39,431 nt of DNA from Gemmataceae bacterium (GTDB lineage: Bacteria; Planctomycetota; Planctomycetia; Gemmatales; Gemmataceae): assembly GCA_026419115.1 (NCBI GenBank), contig JAOAAA010000021.1:1-39431 (forward strand). The letters run 5' to 3'. This document shows positions 1 to 8,120 of this stretch, piece by piece. Under the pieces are notes generated by a model. It made no database searches and was not told the origin of the DNA. It saw only the letters and a program-made list of their open reading frames with translations. Within the stretch, counting starts at the first letter, position 1; each line of letters begins with the position of its first letter. The position numbers and the translations under genes are program-made.

Positions 1-102
1 CTCCAAATGGGTTGAACGATTGAAGTTGTTGAAATTGTTCACTCCAAATGGATTGAACTGATTGAAGTTTTGGAATGGATTCACACCAAAAGGGTTGAAC
101 TG
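1..102 (-). repeat. 42-bp tandem repeat encoding a 14-residue Asn/Phe unit
   Basis: Two complete 42-bp units (61-102 and 19-60) encode QFNPFGVNPFQNFN and QFNPFGVNNFNNFN. A third begins at 18 and leaves the window. The third unit lacks one base relative to the others near 17-18, which breaks the reading frame. A degenerate earlier unit (NFNRFNNFSNFN) lies at about 103-140. Confidence 0.8.
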
Positions 103-515
103 ATTAAAGTTGCTGAAGTTATTAAACCGGTTGAAGTTCTGGAACGGGGAAGGATTCAATTGATACATGTTCGGGTTGAAGAATGGGCTGCTGTATTGAA
201 ACTGATTCGGCGTCACAACGGGAGGATTAATTCCACCGCCACCGAGATACCCCTTGGGGGCAAAGTTCTGAGTTTGGGCATTTTTTTGCATGATCATATT
301 CGTCAGGTTGTTATTCGTGTTGTTCTTGTTGAGGGGGAAAGTGTTCCCGTTATTGCTGTTGGGTGGCAAAAGATTCGGAAGCGTTGGGGTATTCCCTTTC
401 GGAGCCGGACGCAACCCCTGAGCCGCCACTTCATCAATGTGTGAGAAATCGGAGCCAGTGAAATCACTCCGAGAACAAGACTCAGAAAAAGCAGAGCTTT
501 GGTAATACGGAACAT
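1..515 (-). pseudogene. Secreted Asn/Phe-repeat protein, 5' part, apparently frameshifted
   Basis: The gene runs off the left edge of the window. Reading down from the ATG at 515, the first ~24 residues form a good Sec signal peptide (MFRITKALLFLSLVLGVISL), but that frame soon turns basic and stops at 303. The neighbouring frame is open from upstream of the ATG to position ~18 and carries the recognisable low-complexity protein: a Pro/Asn-rich stretch, a Gly-rich patch (YLGGGG) and then Asn/Phe repeats (QFNPFGVNNFNNFN). Joining signal peptide to repeats needs a one-base shift near 435-445. A second one-base loss lies at ~17-18, inside the last visible repeat. A GTG start at about 527 would keep one frame to that point but gives no signal peptide. 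This is either a decayed gene or a draft-sequence error. No enzymatic domain is visible; a surface or structural role is only a guess. Confidence 0.5.
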
Positions 516-846
516 CAGCGCACTCCACAGAAGTGTTTGGTTATATTGTACTAGATGGATGAAATAGTCAAACTTGCGCTTAATGATACCCTGTTACAAA
601 GCGTTCAAAAGGTCAAGATGGCCCCCTTTTCCTGCATAAAGCACTTTTTCCGCCTCTTCTTGGTATGAGACATTTGGGGAATCGATTCTTTTCCGATTTT
701 TCGAGAGTGAAGGGGGGACCTTTTAAAATTCCCTTTTGGGTTGGTGTTTCATTGGTGTTTGATTGATAAGCAGTCAGTCATCGATCGGGTCTTCCTCAGA
801 AAAAAATGCCAAGGTCGTATAATTTTTAGGATCGAAGGGGAGAAAG
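516..846. promoter_or_regulatory. Divergent intergenic region with a TATAAT box
   Basis: This 331-bp gap separates the leftward repeat protein from the rightward zinc-ribbon gene, so it should hold promoters for both. A perfect TATAAT lies at 818-823, 23 nt before the ATG at 847. Nothing close to TTGACA lies 17 nt upstream, so the promoter call is weak. GGGGAG at 837-842 is a clear ribosome binding site for the start at 847. I see no RNA gene or repeat here. Confidence 0.35.
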
Positions 847-1809
847 ATGATTGTTGTATCCTGTTCGTCCTGTGAGAAATCGTTTCGGGTCCGTCCGGAA
901 TTCGCCGGTCGCTCGACACGTTGCCCCCGTTGTGGAGCATCGATGCAAATTGCTCGGACCGAGCCTAACCCCAGAATCTCTCCAGTTTCTCCTCCGGAAC
1001 TCCCTTCCAAGAAAAGTGCCTCTGCTGTTTCCACGATCACTGTTGAATCTCGTCCGGATTTGGCGAAAGAATGGAAAAGCCTTGCAGGGGCCATGGGACG
1101 CGAGCAGGTGGCAGTGTTGTTTGCTGCAGGGACCCTCCTGATGATTCTGCTCTTCGCGGCCTGCAGCGTTGCCGAATTTTTCCGAGGGAGCGATTTCACC
1201 CTGCAGTTGCTGATGCTCCTCGCGACCGCGATACCGGCGCTCATTGCTTTGGCCTTCGGGGGTATTGCACGGATTTTGGCTATGAATGTGCCTAGCGGGT
1301 ATTATGCTAAACCGGTCGCATGGTTAGGGCTATTAGGGATTGGTGGGATTGTGTTCGGCGTGTTACTTTTGTTTTTATCGATGACGACGAGCGATCGATA
1401 CCTCGAGGAAATCGGGGTCTCGGTCTTTGGATTAGGGACAATCCTTTGCTTGATTCTCTCGACCTCGACGATTTTGATTTTGGTGATTCAAATGGGAATC
1501 GCTTTGGGTTCTAAAGAAATGAGCAAAGCCCTAGGGCAATTTGGCTTAACCGTTGGGGTTTCGTTTCTGGTGATTTTCGGGATGATTTTTCTGGTGGCCG
1601 GTTTCGTGATCTTATTCGAGGGGGGGGGAAGAGGTTCTTATTACGGCTATGGTTATCGGCGTAATCCCTTGGAAGTTTTGGTCCGAGTCTTAATTGTGTT
1701 ACCTTTACCCATTTTGTTTGCCATTACTCTGATAGCCTATTATCGATTACTAGGAGTTTGTCGGAAAACCCTGCTTGCACGGGTGAAAGGTGTGTATGAT
1801 GAACGATAG
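847..1809 (+). CDS. Zinc-ribbon membrane protein
   Basis: 320 residues. The N-terminus has a four-cysteine zinc ribbon (CSSC at about 6-9 and CPRCG at about 27-31) of the kind found at the head of many planctomycete and myxobacterial membrane proteins. A Pro/Ser-rich linker follows to about residue 75, then roughly six hydrophobic segments (about 90-112, 118-147, 157-180, 188-222, 232-258, 278-305). A Gly/Tyr-rich loop (SYYGYGYRR) sits between the last two. The start has a strong ribosome binding site at 837-842. TatD follows 36 bp downstream, so co-transcription is likely. A 9-G run at 1620-1628 encodes the glycines before the Tyr-rich loop. The function is not recognised; the ribbon should face the cytoplasm and may mediate protein contacts. 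Confidence 0.85.
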   Translation: MIVVSCSSCEKSFRVRPEFAGRSTRCPRCGASMQIARTEPNPRISPVSPPELPSKKSASAVSTITVESRPDLAKEWKSLAGAMGREQVAVLFAAGTLLMILLFAACSVAEFFRGSDFTLQLLMLLATAIPALIALAFGGIARILAMNVPSGYYAKPVAWLGLLGIGGIVFGVLLLFLSMTTSDRYLEEIGVSVFGLGTILCLILSTSTILILVIQMGIALGSKEMSKALGQFGLTVGVSFLVIFGMIFLVAGFVILFEGGGRGSYYGYGYRRNPLEVLVRVLIVLPLPILFAITLIAYYRLLGVCRKTLLARVKGVYDER

Positions 1810-1845
1810 GAGCTTTGAAACTTTCCCGAAAGGCAAACCAGTACA

Positions 1846-2655
1846 ATGAAATTCATTGATCCTCACATTCACATGGTCTCGCGGACCACGGATGACTATC
1901 AGAGATTGGCTTACTCGCAATGTGCGGCGCTGAGTGAACCGGCTTTCTGGGCCGGTTTCGATCGGGGGTCAGCCAATGCCTTTCATGATTATTTCCGGCA
2001 ATTGACCGAATACGAACCGCGGCGGGCCGCTCTGTATCAGATTCGCCACTATTGTTGGTTGTGTATCAACGCAAAAGAAGCCGAAAACGTCTCTTTATCT
2101 CGGGAGGTCATCGCCATGATTCCCGAATTTCTCAAAAAGAGAAACGTCCTAGGAATTGGGGAAATTGGCCTGAACAAAAACACTCGGAACGAAGCGATTG
2201 TCTTCCAAGAGCACGTCGATTTGGCAATGAAAACCAACGAGCTGATCCTCATTCATACCCCCCACCTTGAAGATAAATACAAGGGGACACGGATGATTGT
2301 GGATATGCTCAAAGGGGATCGACGGGTTCAACCGCATCGGGTGTGTATCGATCACGTCGAGGAGCATACCGTTCGATTGGCTATCGATAATGGGTTCTGG
2401 TGTGGAATGACCCTGTATCCGGTGACGAAATGCACCGCCCAGCGAGCCGCCGACATTATTGAGATGGTCGGGACCGATCGAATTATGGTGAACTCCGCAG
2501 GCGATTGGGGAAGAAGTGATCCCACGGCCGTACCCGAATTCATTTTGGAAATGCGTCGCCGAGGACACGCTGAAGCAATTATCCGAAAAATCGTTTACGA
2601 AAATCCCCTGACCTTTTGGAAACAAGCCAACAATTGGCAAGACTGGGAAGCCTAA
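1846..2655 (+). CDS. TatD-family metal-dependent hydrolase
   Basis: 269 residues, the normal length for a TatD/amidohydrolase TIM barrel. Metal-ligand motifs occur in the expected order: HIH at residues 7-9, the Glu of GIGEIGLN at about 106, the His of LIHTPH at about 137, His in CIDHVEEH at about 170-174, and an Asp in SAGDWGRSD near 220. Family members hydrolyse phosphodiester or amide bonds in the cytoplasm; TatD itself is a nuclease. The long insertion after the HIH motif (about residues 15-75) is unlike the compact classical TatD, so the substrate may differ. It lies between the zinc-ribbon membrane protein and MoxR on the same strand. The identification as a metal-dependent hydrolase is firm; the substrate is unknown. 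Confidence 0.85.
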   Translation: MKFIDPHIHMVSRTTDDYQRLAYSQCAALSEPAFWAGFDRGSANAFHDYFRQLTEYEPRRAALYQIRHYCWLCINAKEAENVSLSREVIAMIPEFLKKRNVLGIGEIGLNKNTRNEAIVFQEHVDLAMKTNELILIHTPHLEDKYKGTRMIVDMLKGDRRVQPHRVCIDHVEEHTVRLAIDNGFWCGMTLYPVTKCTAQRAADIIEMVGTDRIMVNSAGDWGRSDPTAVPEFILEMRRRGHAEAIIRKIVYENPLTFWKQANNWQDWEA

Positions 2656-2745
2656 CAGGGATAGCGGTGAAAAGAAAAATAACAAGCAGCCAACGAGATT
2701 GATTGTTCAGAAATTGAGAGACGAAAATTTTCAACCGAGGGTTTA

Positions 2746-3774
2746 ATGTCTACGGATCGCATTGCGGATTACCTAGCCCAGTTCTCACAAACTCGCAGTC
2801 AAATGATCGAGCAACTGAGCCGAGTGATTGTTGGGCAAATGGATGTTGTGGATCAAATTTTTGCGGCCATCTTTACCCGTGGACATTGTCTGCTCGTGGG
2901 GGTTCCCGGATTGGCGAAAACCCTGATGGTCTCCTCGATCGCCAAAATTCTCGATGTGAGCTTCAAACGAATCCAATTCACTCCCGATCTGATGCCCTCG
3001 GACATCACGGGAACAACGATTCTCGATGAGAACGAGGCGGGCAAACGGGAATTTCGTTTTGTGAATGGTCCCGTGTTTGCCAATATCGTTCTGGCAGACG
3101 AAATCAACCGAACGCCCCCCAAAACTCAAGCGGCCATGCTCCAAGCTATGCAAGAACGTCAAGTGACCGTCGGCCAACAAACCTATGATTTGCCAGACCC
3201 CTTTTTCGTGATTGCCACACAAAACCCCATCGAGCAAGAGGGGACCTATCCGTTGCCAGAAGCTCAGTTGGATCGCTTCATGTTCAATGTAAAAGTGGAT
3301 TATCCCACCTTGGACGAAGAAAAACGTATTTTGGTCATGACCTCGAAAGATGAATCTGCGGAGATCACCAAAATTCTCTCGGCCAAGGCAATTATCAACC
3401 TGCAAAAGCTCGTTCGAGGGGTTCCTGTCGGAGATTTTGTCATCGATTATGTGACGCGCCTAGTGAGAGCGACCCGTCCCAAAGACCCGACCGCGCCGGA
3501 GTTTGTCAAAAAGATGGTCGATTTTGGTGCCGGTGTTCGAGCAGGGCAATATCTCATTGCAGCGGGCAAAGCCTTTGCTGCCATGGATGGCCGATTTTCC
3601 GTCGCGATCGATGATATTCGCAAGGCAGCTATCCCCGTGCTGCGTCACCGGATCGGAACCAACTTCCAAGCCCAAGCCGAGGGCAAAACCAGCGAAGATA
3701 TTATCATGGACCTTCTGGAGGTTATCGGCGAGCCGGAACCTCCCAAATACGGTACAAAAAAACGCCTTGCCTAA
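2746..3774 (+). CDS. MoxR-type AAA+ ATPase
   Basis: 342 residues, typical for MoxR ATPases. Walker A is GVPGLAKT at 52-59, the AAK-type P-loop usual for MoxR. Walker B is LADEINRTPPKTQAAML near 116-132. The sensor-like segment ATQNPIEQEGTYPLPEAQLD at 157-176 is almost diagnostic. The C-terminal helical lid includes VRAGQYL and the conserved end RHRIG. MoxR proteins act as chaperones that insert metals or remodel substrates, usually with DUF58 and von Willebrand factor A partners. Here no such partner lies beside it: upstream is TatD (90 bp gap), downstream an EamA transporter. The ATG has GAGGG about 6 nt upstream. Confidence 0.95.
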   Translation: MSTDRIADYLAQFSQTRSQMIEQLSRVIVGQMDVVDQIFAAIFTRGHCLLVGVPGLAKTLMVSSIAKILDVSFKRIQFTPDLMPSDITGTTILDENEAGKREFRFVNGPVFANIVLADEINRTPPKTQAAMLQAMQERQVTVGQQTYDLPDPFFVIATQNPIEQEGTYPLPEAQLDRFMFNVKVDYPTLDEEKRILVMTSKDESAEITKILSAKAIINLQKLVRGVPVGDFVIDYVTRLVRATRPKDPTAPEFVKKMVDFGAGVRAGQYLIAAGKAFAAMDGRFSVAIDDIRKAAIPVLRHRIGTNFQAQAEGKTSEDIIMDLLEVIGEPEPPKYGTKKRLA

Positions 3775-3984
3775 TGGCAAAAAACGTCTTGTCCAAGCCT
3801 AGGGGGGGATTCTCGTCACATCCAAAATTGTCTTGTTTCCCTTTCATTTTTTGGATGGAAGCGATTATTTCAACGTTTCTATAAGCGGACGTTGTGCAAC
3901 CATCGATTTGTTTCAGGGGACGATTACGCTGAGTTGAACTCGTCGGAGAAATTTCTACAAAATTCTATTTACTCTGGAGATCAA

Positions 3985-4902
3985 GTGAGCGGCTCGTCAA
4001 TTTTACCGTACATCTGGATGGTTCTGGGCTGCTTGAGTTTCTCCATCATGTCGGAATTGGCCCATCACCTCAAGGACTATTGCGATTGGCAAGTGGCTGC
4101 CATTTTTCGGTCTTTTTTGGTCTTTGTGTTTGTCACCATTTACGGCATCAGTCAAGGGACCAAGTTTGTTTATTTTTCCCCCCCCCGATTGTGGATCCGC
4201 AGTATTGCAGGAAGCCTCAGTTTGATCGGTGGCTATTATGCCCTGAATCACTTGCCCGCCTCGACTGTTTCGACCCTGACAAATACCTTTCCCATTTGGG
4301 TGGCGTTACTTTCGTGGCCCCTGTTGGGGACTTGGCCTTCGATACGGGTTTGGATTGCTGTCTTTGGAGGCGTGATCGGGGTTTCGCTGATTCGTTCCCC
4401 TGAAGGATTGACCCAAAGCAACGATTGGCCCTTTGTCATTGCCTTGGCTAGCGCCCTAGCTACAGCCATTGCCATGATTGGCTTGCATCGCCTCAAAAAT
4501 TTCGATACGAATGCGATCGTCGTTCATTTCTCGGCCGTGGCAACTTTGTTTTGTATCGCCTGCTTCTTCCTGTTTGAGCGTCATAGAACCTTGGCCGAGA
4601 TTGTTCAACCGCTCCCTTTGCTGATGCTGCTAGGGGTCGGGGTCTCCGCGACTTTTGGCCAAATTTTTCTGACCAAGGCGTTTGCTCAGGGCGATCCTGC
4701 GAAGGTCTCGGTGGTGGGGTTATCACAGGTGTTGTTCACTCTGGTTATTGATTTGATTTGGGGAGAAGTGGAACTGACACAACGACTTTTATTAGGAACC
4801 CTTATGGTGCTTTTGCCAACGGCCCTAGTGATGCTCGAACGTAAGAAAATCCCTACCGCAGAATCGCGGCGCATGGCTGTTGTTCCCGAACAAGATCAAT
4901 AA
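3985..4902 (+). CDS. EamA/DMT-family transporter
   Basis: 306 residues from the GTG at 3985, chosen because TGGAG lies 6 nt upstream and the protein then begins just before the first membrane helix. An in-frame TTG at 3892 would add 31 polar residues with no ribosome binding site. About ten hydrophobic helices in two similar halves match the duplicated EamA fold of inner-membrane drug/metabolite transporters. Typical family features are an Arg-rich loop after helix 2 (AAIFRSFLV), and FGQIFLTKAFAQGDPAKVS in the second half, a usual DMT signature. Substrate unknown. A 9-C run at 4178-4186 encodes FSPPR. Confidence 0.85.
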   Translation: MSGSSILPYIWMVLGCLSFSIMSELAHHLKDYCDWQVAAIFRSFLVFVFVTIYGISQGTKFVYFSPPRLWIRSIAGSLSLIGGYYALNHLPASTVSTLTNTFPIWVALLSWPLLGTWPSIRVWIAVFGGVIGVSLIRSPEGLTQSNDWPFVIALASALATAIAMIGLHRLKNFDTNAIVVHFSAVATLFCIACFFLFERHRTLAEIVQPLPLLMLLGVGVSATFGQIFLTKAFAQGDPAKVSVVGLSQVLFTLVIDLIWGEVELTQRLLLGTLMVLLPTALVMLERKKIPTAESRRMAVVPEQDQ

Positions 4903-4993
4903 GGGGGGGGGCATGATTTCTCGATCGGAAGGATCGATGAGAGGGCGGATTTCGTCCTTCCCCCATCCCCTGATAATTATCCATGTCTGACTC

Positions 4994-5449
4994 TCAGATG
5001 CTGCCGAGTTTCGCTAATGCATGGAACAGGACAATTCCCACAGAGTTCGCTAAATTCAGGCTGCGAACCTGAGGGTTGAGAATGGGGATCGAAAGCATTT
5101 TGTTTGCATATCGTTTGCGGATGGATTCGGGCAGCCCTTTTGATTCACTGCCAAAGAGCAAACACTGACCTTCTTCAAATGGGAATTGCAAGTACGTTTG
5201 CGGGGCAGGCGTCTCGATGCAGACAATCTTTTCTGGTGAAAGGGTTTTTTCGAAGTCATCAAAGGTGGGATGGAAAACAAGTTTCACCCAAGGCCAGTAA
5301 TCCAGCCCCGCACGTTGTAACGATTTCTCATCCAGCCGAAAGCCGATGCGACCAATCAAGTGCAGAGGAGAATTCGTAGCAGCACACAATCGAGCCACAT
5401 TCCCAGTATTCGGCGGGATTTCTGGTTCCCATAATGCAACGTGTAACAT
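4994..5449 (-). CDS. trmL: tRNA (cytidine/uridine-34 2'-O)-methyltransferase TrmL
   Basis: 151 residues, the size of the single-domain SPOUT enzyme TrmL (YibK), which methylates the wobble-base ribose of tRNA-Leu isoacceptors using S-adenosylmethionine. All three SPOUT signatures are present: PNTGNVARLCAAT near the start, LLFGSESKGLP in the middle, and IPILNPQVRSLNLANSVGIV at the C-terminus, which forms the trefoil knot and cofactor pocket. The gene is divergent from ftsK, with their promoters in the 131 bp between. It is convergent with the EamA gene; a 9-G run at 4903-4911 immediately follows the EamA stop. Confidence 0.93.
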   Translation of the reverse strand: MLHVALWEPEIPPNTGNVARLCAATNSPLHLIGRIGFRLDEKSLQRAGLDYWPWVKLVFHPTFDDFEKTLSPEKIVCIETPAPQTYLQFPFEEGQCLLFGSESKGLPESIRKRYANKMLSIPILNPQVRSLNLANSVGIVLFHALAKLGSI

Positions 5450-5580
5450 ATGTAAGGGCTAATCCGTTTTCGTTGAGTCTGCTCTCGGTCAGGGGGGTGT
5501 AGAAAATCTTAGTAATACAGGATACCTTTTGTTGTAGGACGGGGAGAACCCCCTTCCCCCTGCCTTTGTTGAGTAGCATC

Positions 5581-7974
5581 ATGGCCGAGCAACCAAAACT
5601 AATTCCCACTCGTCCTTGGCGGGCGTCACCCGTTAGTTTGACCCTGCTCCTGCTGGGGTTGATTCTGGCTATTGTGATATTTACGCAGCCCATTTCTCCG
5701 CATGATTATCCCTATGGATTTTATCCCCCACTAGCAGGGGCGATTGGAGAAGGGATTGATTGGCTCCGCACCCGTTTGTTCGATTCGTTTGGTCTGGGAA
5801 TTTACACGTTAACGCTGGGCTGGCTAGCGGTTTGCCTTTCCCTCGTCATTTCTCCCCGTTGGATGGTGGCGATCACCCGAGCGCTCGGCTGGGGGCTTCT
5901 CTGTGTGTGTACGATGCTGCTGGCCGATTGGTACGCGACGGCTCACCTGACGGCTCCCTTGGCCGGAGGTGGAGGAAACTTGGGGGCGTATCTCGGCTAT
6001 GCTCTCACGGATCGATTTCAACCAGCGGGAGTTTGGTTGCTCTTTAGCTGTGCTATCGGTGTGGGAATCATCCTTGCCTTAGATCATGGGATTATGGCCT
6101 TGTTTCGACTGATTCAGGCAACGGGAAGATTCCTCCGTCTGTCGATTCTCCCATGGTTCCAAAAACCGGTAGATGTCCCCGAATCGACTCCGCCTCCTCC
6201 TGCGAAACCCGAATTGAAACGGGTCCATAAAACGACGGAAAAACCACCGGAACCCCCTGTGGTACCGGTGAAAGGTTTATCACCTGAGTTGTTCCCAATC
6301 GTCCAAGCCAAGGAACCTTCTTTGCCCGAGGTCGCTAGTCCCATGCTGCCGACTTTGCCCGATGTGCCGATTACCGAACTCGCTCCTAAACGCACCGCTT
6401 CGCTTGCAACAATCAGACGATCGTATGATCTTCCACCCCTTGATCTACTGGAAGAACCCCCTGTCAATAACAATCAGCCCGAAGATGAAAAGCATCTCCG
6501 AGAAGTGGCGGCCCTGCTCGAAAAGACCTTTGCTGATTTTGGAATCAACATCAAGGTAGTGGGCATTAATACCGGTCCGGTGGTAACGCAATATGAAATT
6601 GCTCTGGAAACAGGACTGCGCGTTTCTCGCGTCACGGGGTTAGCCGATGATCTCGCGTTGAATCTGAAGGTTCCGAGTGTGCGGATCGTTGCCCCGTTAC
6701 CGAATCGAAACACGGTCGGAATCGAAGTCCCGAATAAATATCGTTCAGTGGTCCGAATTCGCGAACTGATCCAAGCGGCTCATGACAAAGTGGCCAAGTA
6801 CAAACTTCCCCTGTTCCTTGGCAAGGATAGTGAAGGGAATCCCCTTGTGTACGATCTGGCGGATATGCCGCATTTGTTAATTGCAGGTCGCACCGGAACG
6901 GGCAAATCGGTCTGTTTGAATTCGATCATCTTGAGCCTGCTTCTGACCCGAACCCCTGCCGAGGCCCGTATGGTCATGATTGACCCAAAGCAGGTCGAAT
7001 TAGCCGAGTTCGGTAAGTTGCCTCATCTTCTTCATCCCGTGGTAGTGGAGAACGATAAAGCCGAGGCCATTTTGAATTGGGCTGTGGATAAGATGGAAGA
7101 ACGATACAACCTGATGCGACTTTCTCGGGTCCGCAATATCCATAGCTACAACGATCTCCCTTACGATGAAATTTTACGCCGTGTGGGTGAGGAATACGCA
7201 ACGAAGTTTGCCGTCCCCGAAAAAATGCCCTATGTGGTGATGATCATTGATGAGGTCGGCGATCTCATGATGGCCAATCGCAAAGAGGTCGAAAGTCAAA
7301 TCATTCGCTTGGCCCAAAAATCCCGAGCCGCCGGTATCCATCTTATTCTCACTACGCAACGCCCTACGGTCGATGTTATTACAGGGTTAATCAAATCGAA
7401 CTTGCCCGCCCGAATTTGTTTTCAGGTTGCCGATCGGTCTAACAGTCGCGTTGTGCTCGATGAGATGGGGGCCGAAAAACTACTCGGCAAAGGCGATATG
7501 CTTTTCTTGCAGCCGAATACAAGTACCCTTGTTCGTGCTCAAGGAACGTATGCTTCGGACTCGGAAATCTCGGCCGTGGTTTCTTATCTTGAGGTCGAAG
7601 AACCCGAGTATGATGATGAACTTTTGAATCTGGAAGTGAAGAACTCCGAAAATGCTGAGGAATCTTCCCCCCCCCCTGAATTCGGCACAAAAGGAAAGAA
7701 GAAAGATAAACTTTATAATGAAGCCGTTGAGATTGTGATTCGCGAAGGTCGCGGAAGCTGTTCGTTATTACAAAGGGCACTCGGTATCGGTTATGGGCGT
7801 GCTGCTCGATTGATCGACTTGATGGCCGAAGATGGCATCGTCGGGGAATATAACGGTGCCCAACCGCGACAAGTTTTATTAACACTCGAACAATGGCATT
7901 CACAACAAGGGGGGGGGACAAATTCGGAGGTAACCTCCCCCCCCCACGAAGATGATTCCATTATTTCAGAATGA
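5581..7974 (+). CDS. ftsK: FtsK/SpoIIIE-family DNA translocase
   Basis: 797 residues from the ATG at 5581; an in-frame TTG at 5566 is possible, and neither start has a clear ribosome binding site. Four membrane helices (about 16-40, 67-92, 97-117, 147-178) are followed by a Pro-rich linker, the alpha domain (about 300-410), the RecA-like beta domain with Walker A GRTGTGKS at 436-443 and Walker B VVMIIDEVGDLMM near 551-562, and the C-terminal winged-helix gamma domain (about 707-775; GRGSCSLLQRALGIGYGRAA). The protein should pump chromosomal DNA through the division septum, guided by gamma recognition of polar DNA motifs. The short linker makes it SpoIIIE-sized. The tail carries a 10-C run (7667-7676), a 9-G run (7909-7917) and a 9-C run (7937-7945), and the last codons are part of a repeat array. 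Confidence 0.95.
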   Translation: MAEQPKLIPTRPWRASPVSLTLLLLGLILAIVIFTQPISPHDYPYGFYPPLAGAIGEGIDWLRTRLFDSFGLGIYTLTLGWLAVCLSLVISPRWMVAITRALGWGLLCVCTMLLADWYATAHLTAPLAGGGGNLGAYLGYALTDRFQPAGVWLLFSCAIGVGIILALDHGIMALFRLIQATGRFLRLSILPWFQKPVDVPESTPPPPAKPELKRVHKTTEKPPEPPVVPVKGLSPELFPIVQAKEPSLPEVASPMLPTLPDVPITELAPKRTASLATIRRSYDLPPLDLLEEPPVNNNQPEDEKHLREVAALLEKTFADFGINIKVVGINTGPVVTQYEIALETGLRVSRVTGLADDLALNLKVPSVRIVAPLPNRNTVGIEVPNKYRSVVRIRELIQAAHDKVAKYKLPLFLGKDSEGNPLVYDLADMPHLLIAGRTGTGKSVCLNSIILSLLLTRTPAEARMVMIDPKQVELAEFGKLPHLLHPVVVENDKAEAILNWAVDKMEERYNLMRLSRVRNIHSYNDLPYDEILRRVGEEYATKFAVPEKMPYVVMIIDEVGDLMMANRKEVESQIIRLAQKSRAAGIHLILTTQRPTVDVITGLIKSNLPARICFQVADRSNSRVVLDEMGAEKLLGKGDMLFLQPNTSTLVRAQGTYASDSEISAVVSYLEVEEPEYDDELLNLEVKNSENAEESSPPPEFGTKGKKKDKLYNEAVEIVIREGRGSCSLLQRALGIGYGRAARLIDLMAEDGIVGEYNGAQPRQVLLTLEQWHSQQGGGTNSEVTSPPHEDDSIISE

Positions 7975-8120
7975 TTCCATTCCTCAAAGCGAGCATGCCT
8001 TTTCAAGTTCAAGATGATTCCGCAAGGCAAGGATACCCCCTTAGAATCAAGATGATGGTTTTTTAAGAAGATGATTCTTGAGTTTAGAGATGAGCCATAT
8101 CTTGAGTTAGAGATTATCGA
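7949..8120. repeat. Degenerate ~19-22-bp tandem repeats between ftsK and flgE
   Basis: Units beginning GATGATTCC-like recur at 7951, 7970, 7991, 8013, 8032, 8051, 8070, 8089 and 8112, mostly 19 bp apart (range 19-23). The best copies are at 7951, 8013 and 8070; others retain only part. The array starts inside the last codons of ftsK and reaches the stop codon of the convergent flgE gene, filling the gap between them. I see no strong hairpin followed by a T-run, so a terminator role is not demonstrated. Confidence 0.6.

Noticed and set aside
2149..2685. 178-residue leftward open frame
   Set aside because: It lies antisense to the TatD-like gene, whose frame carries clear catalytic motifs.
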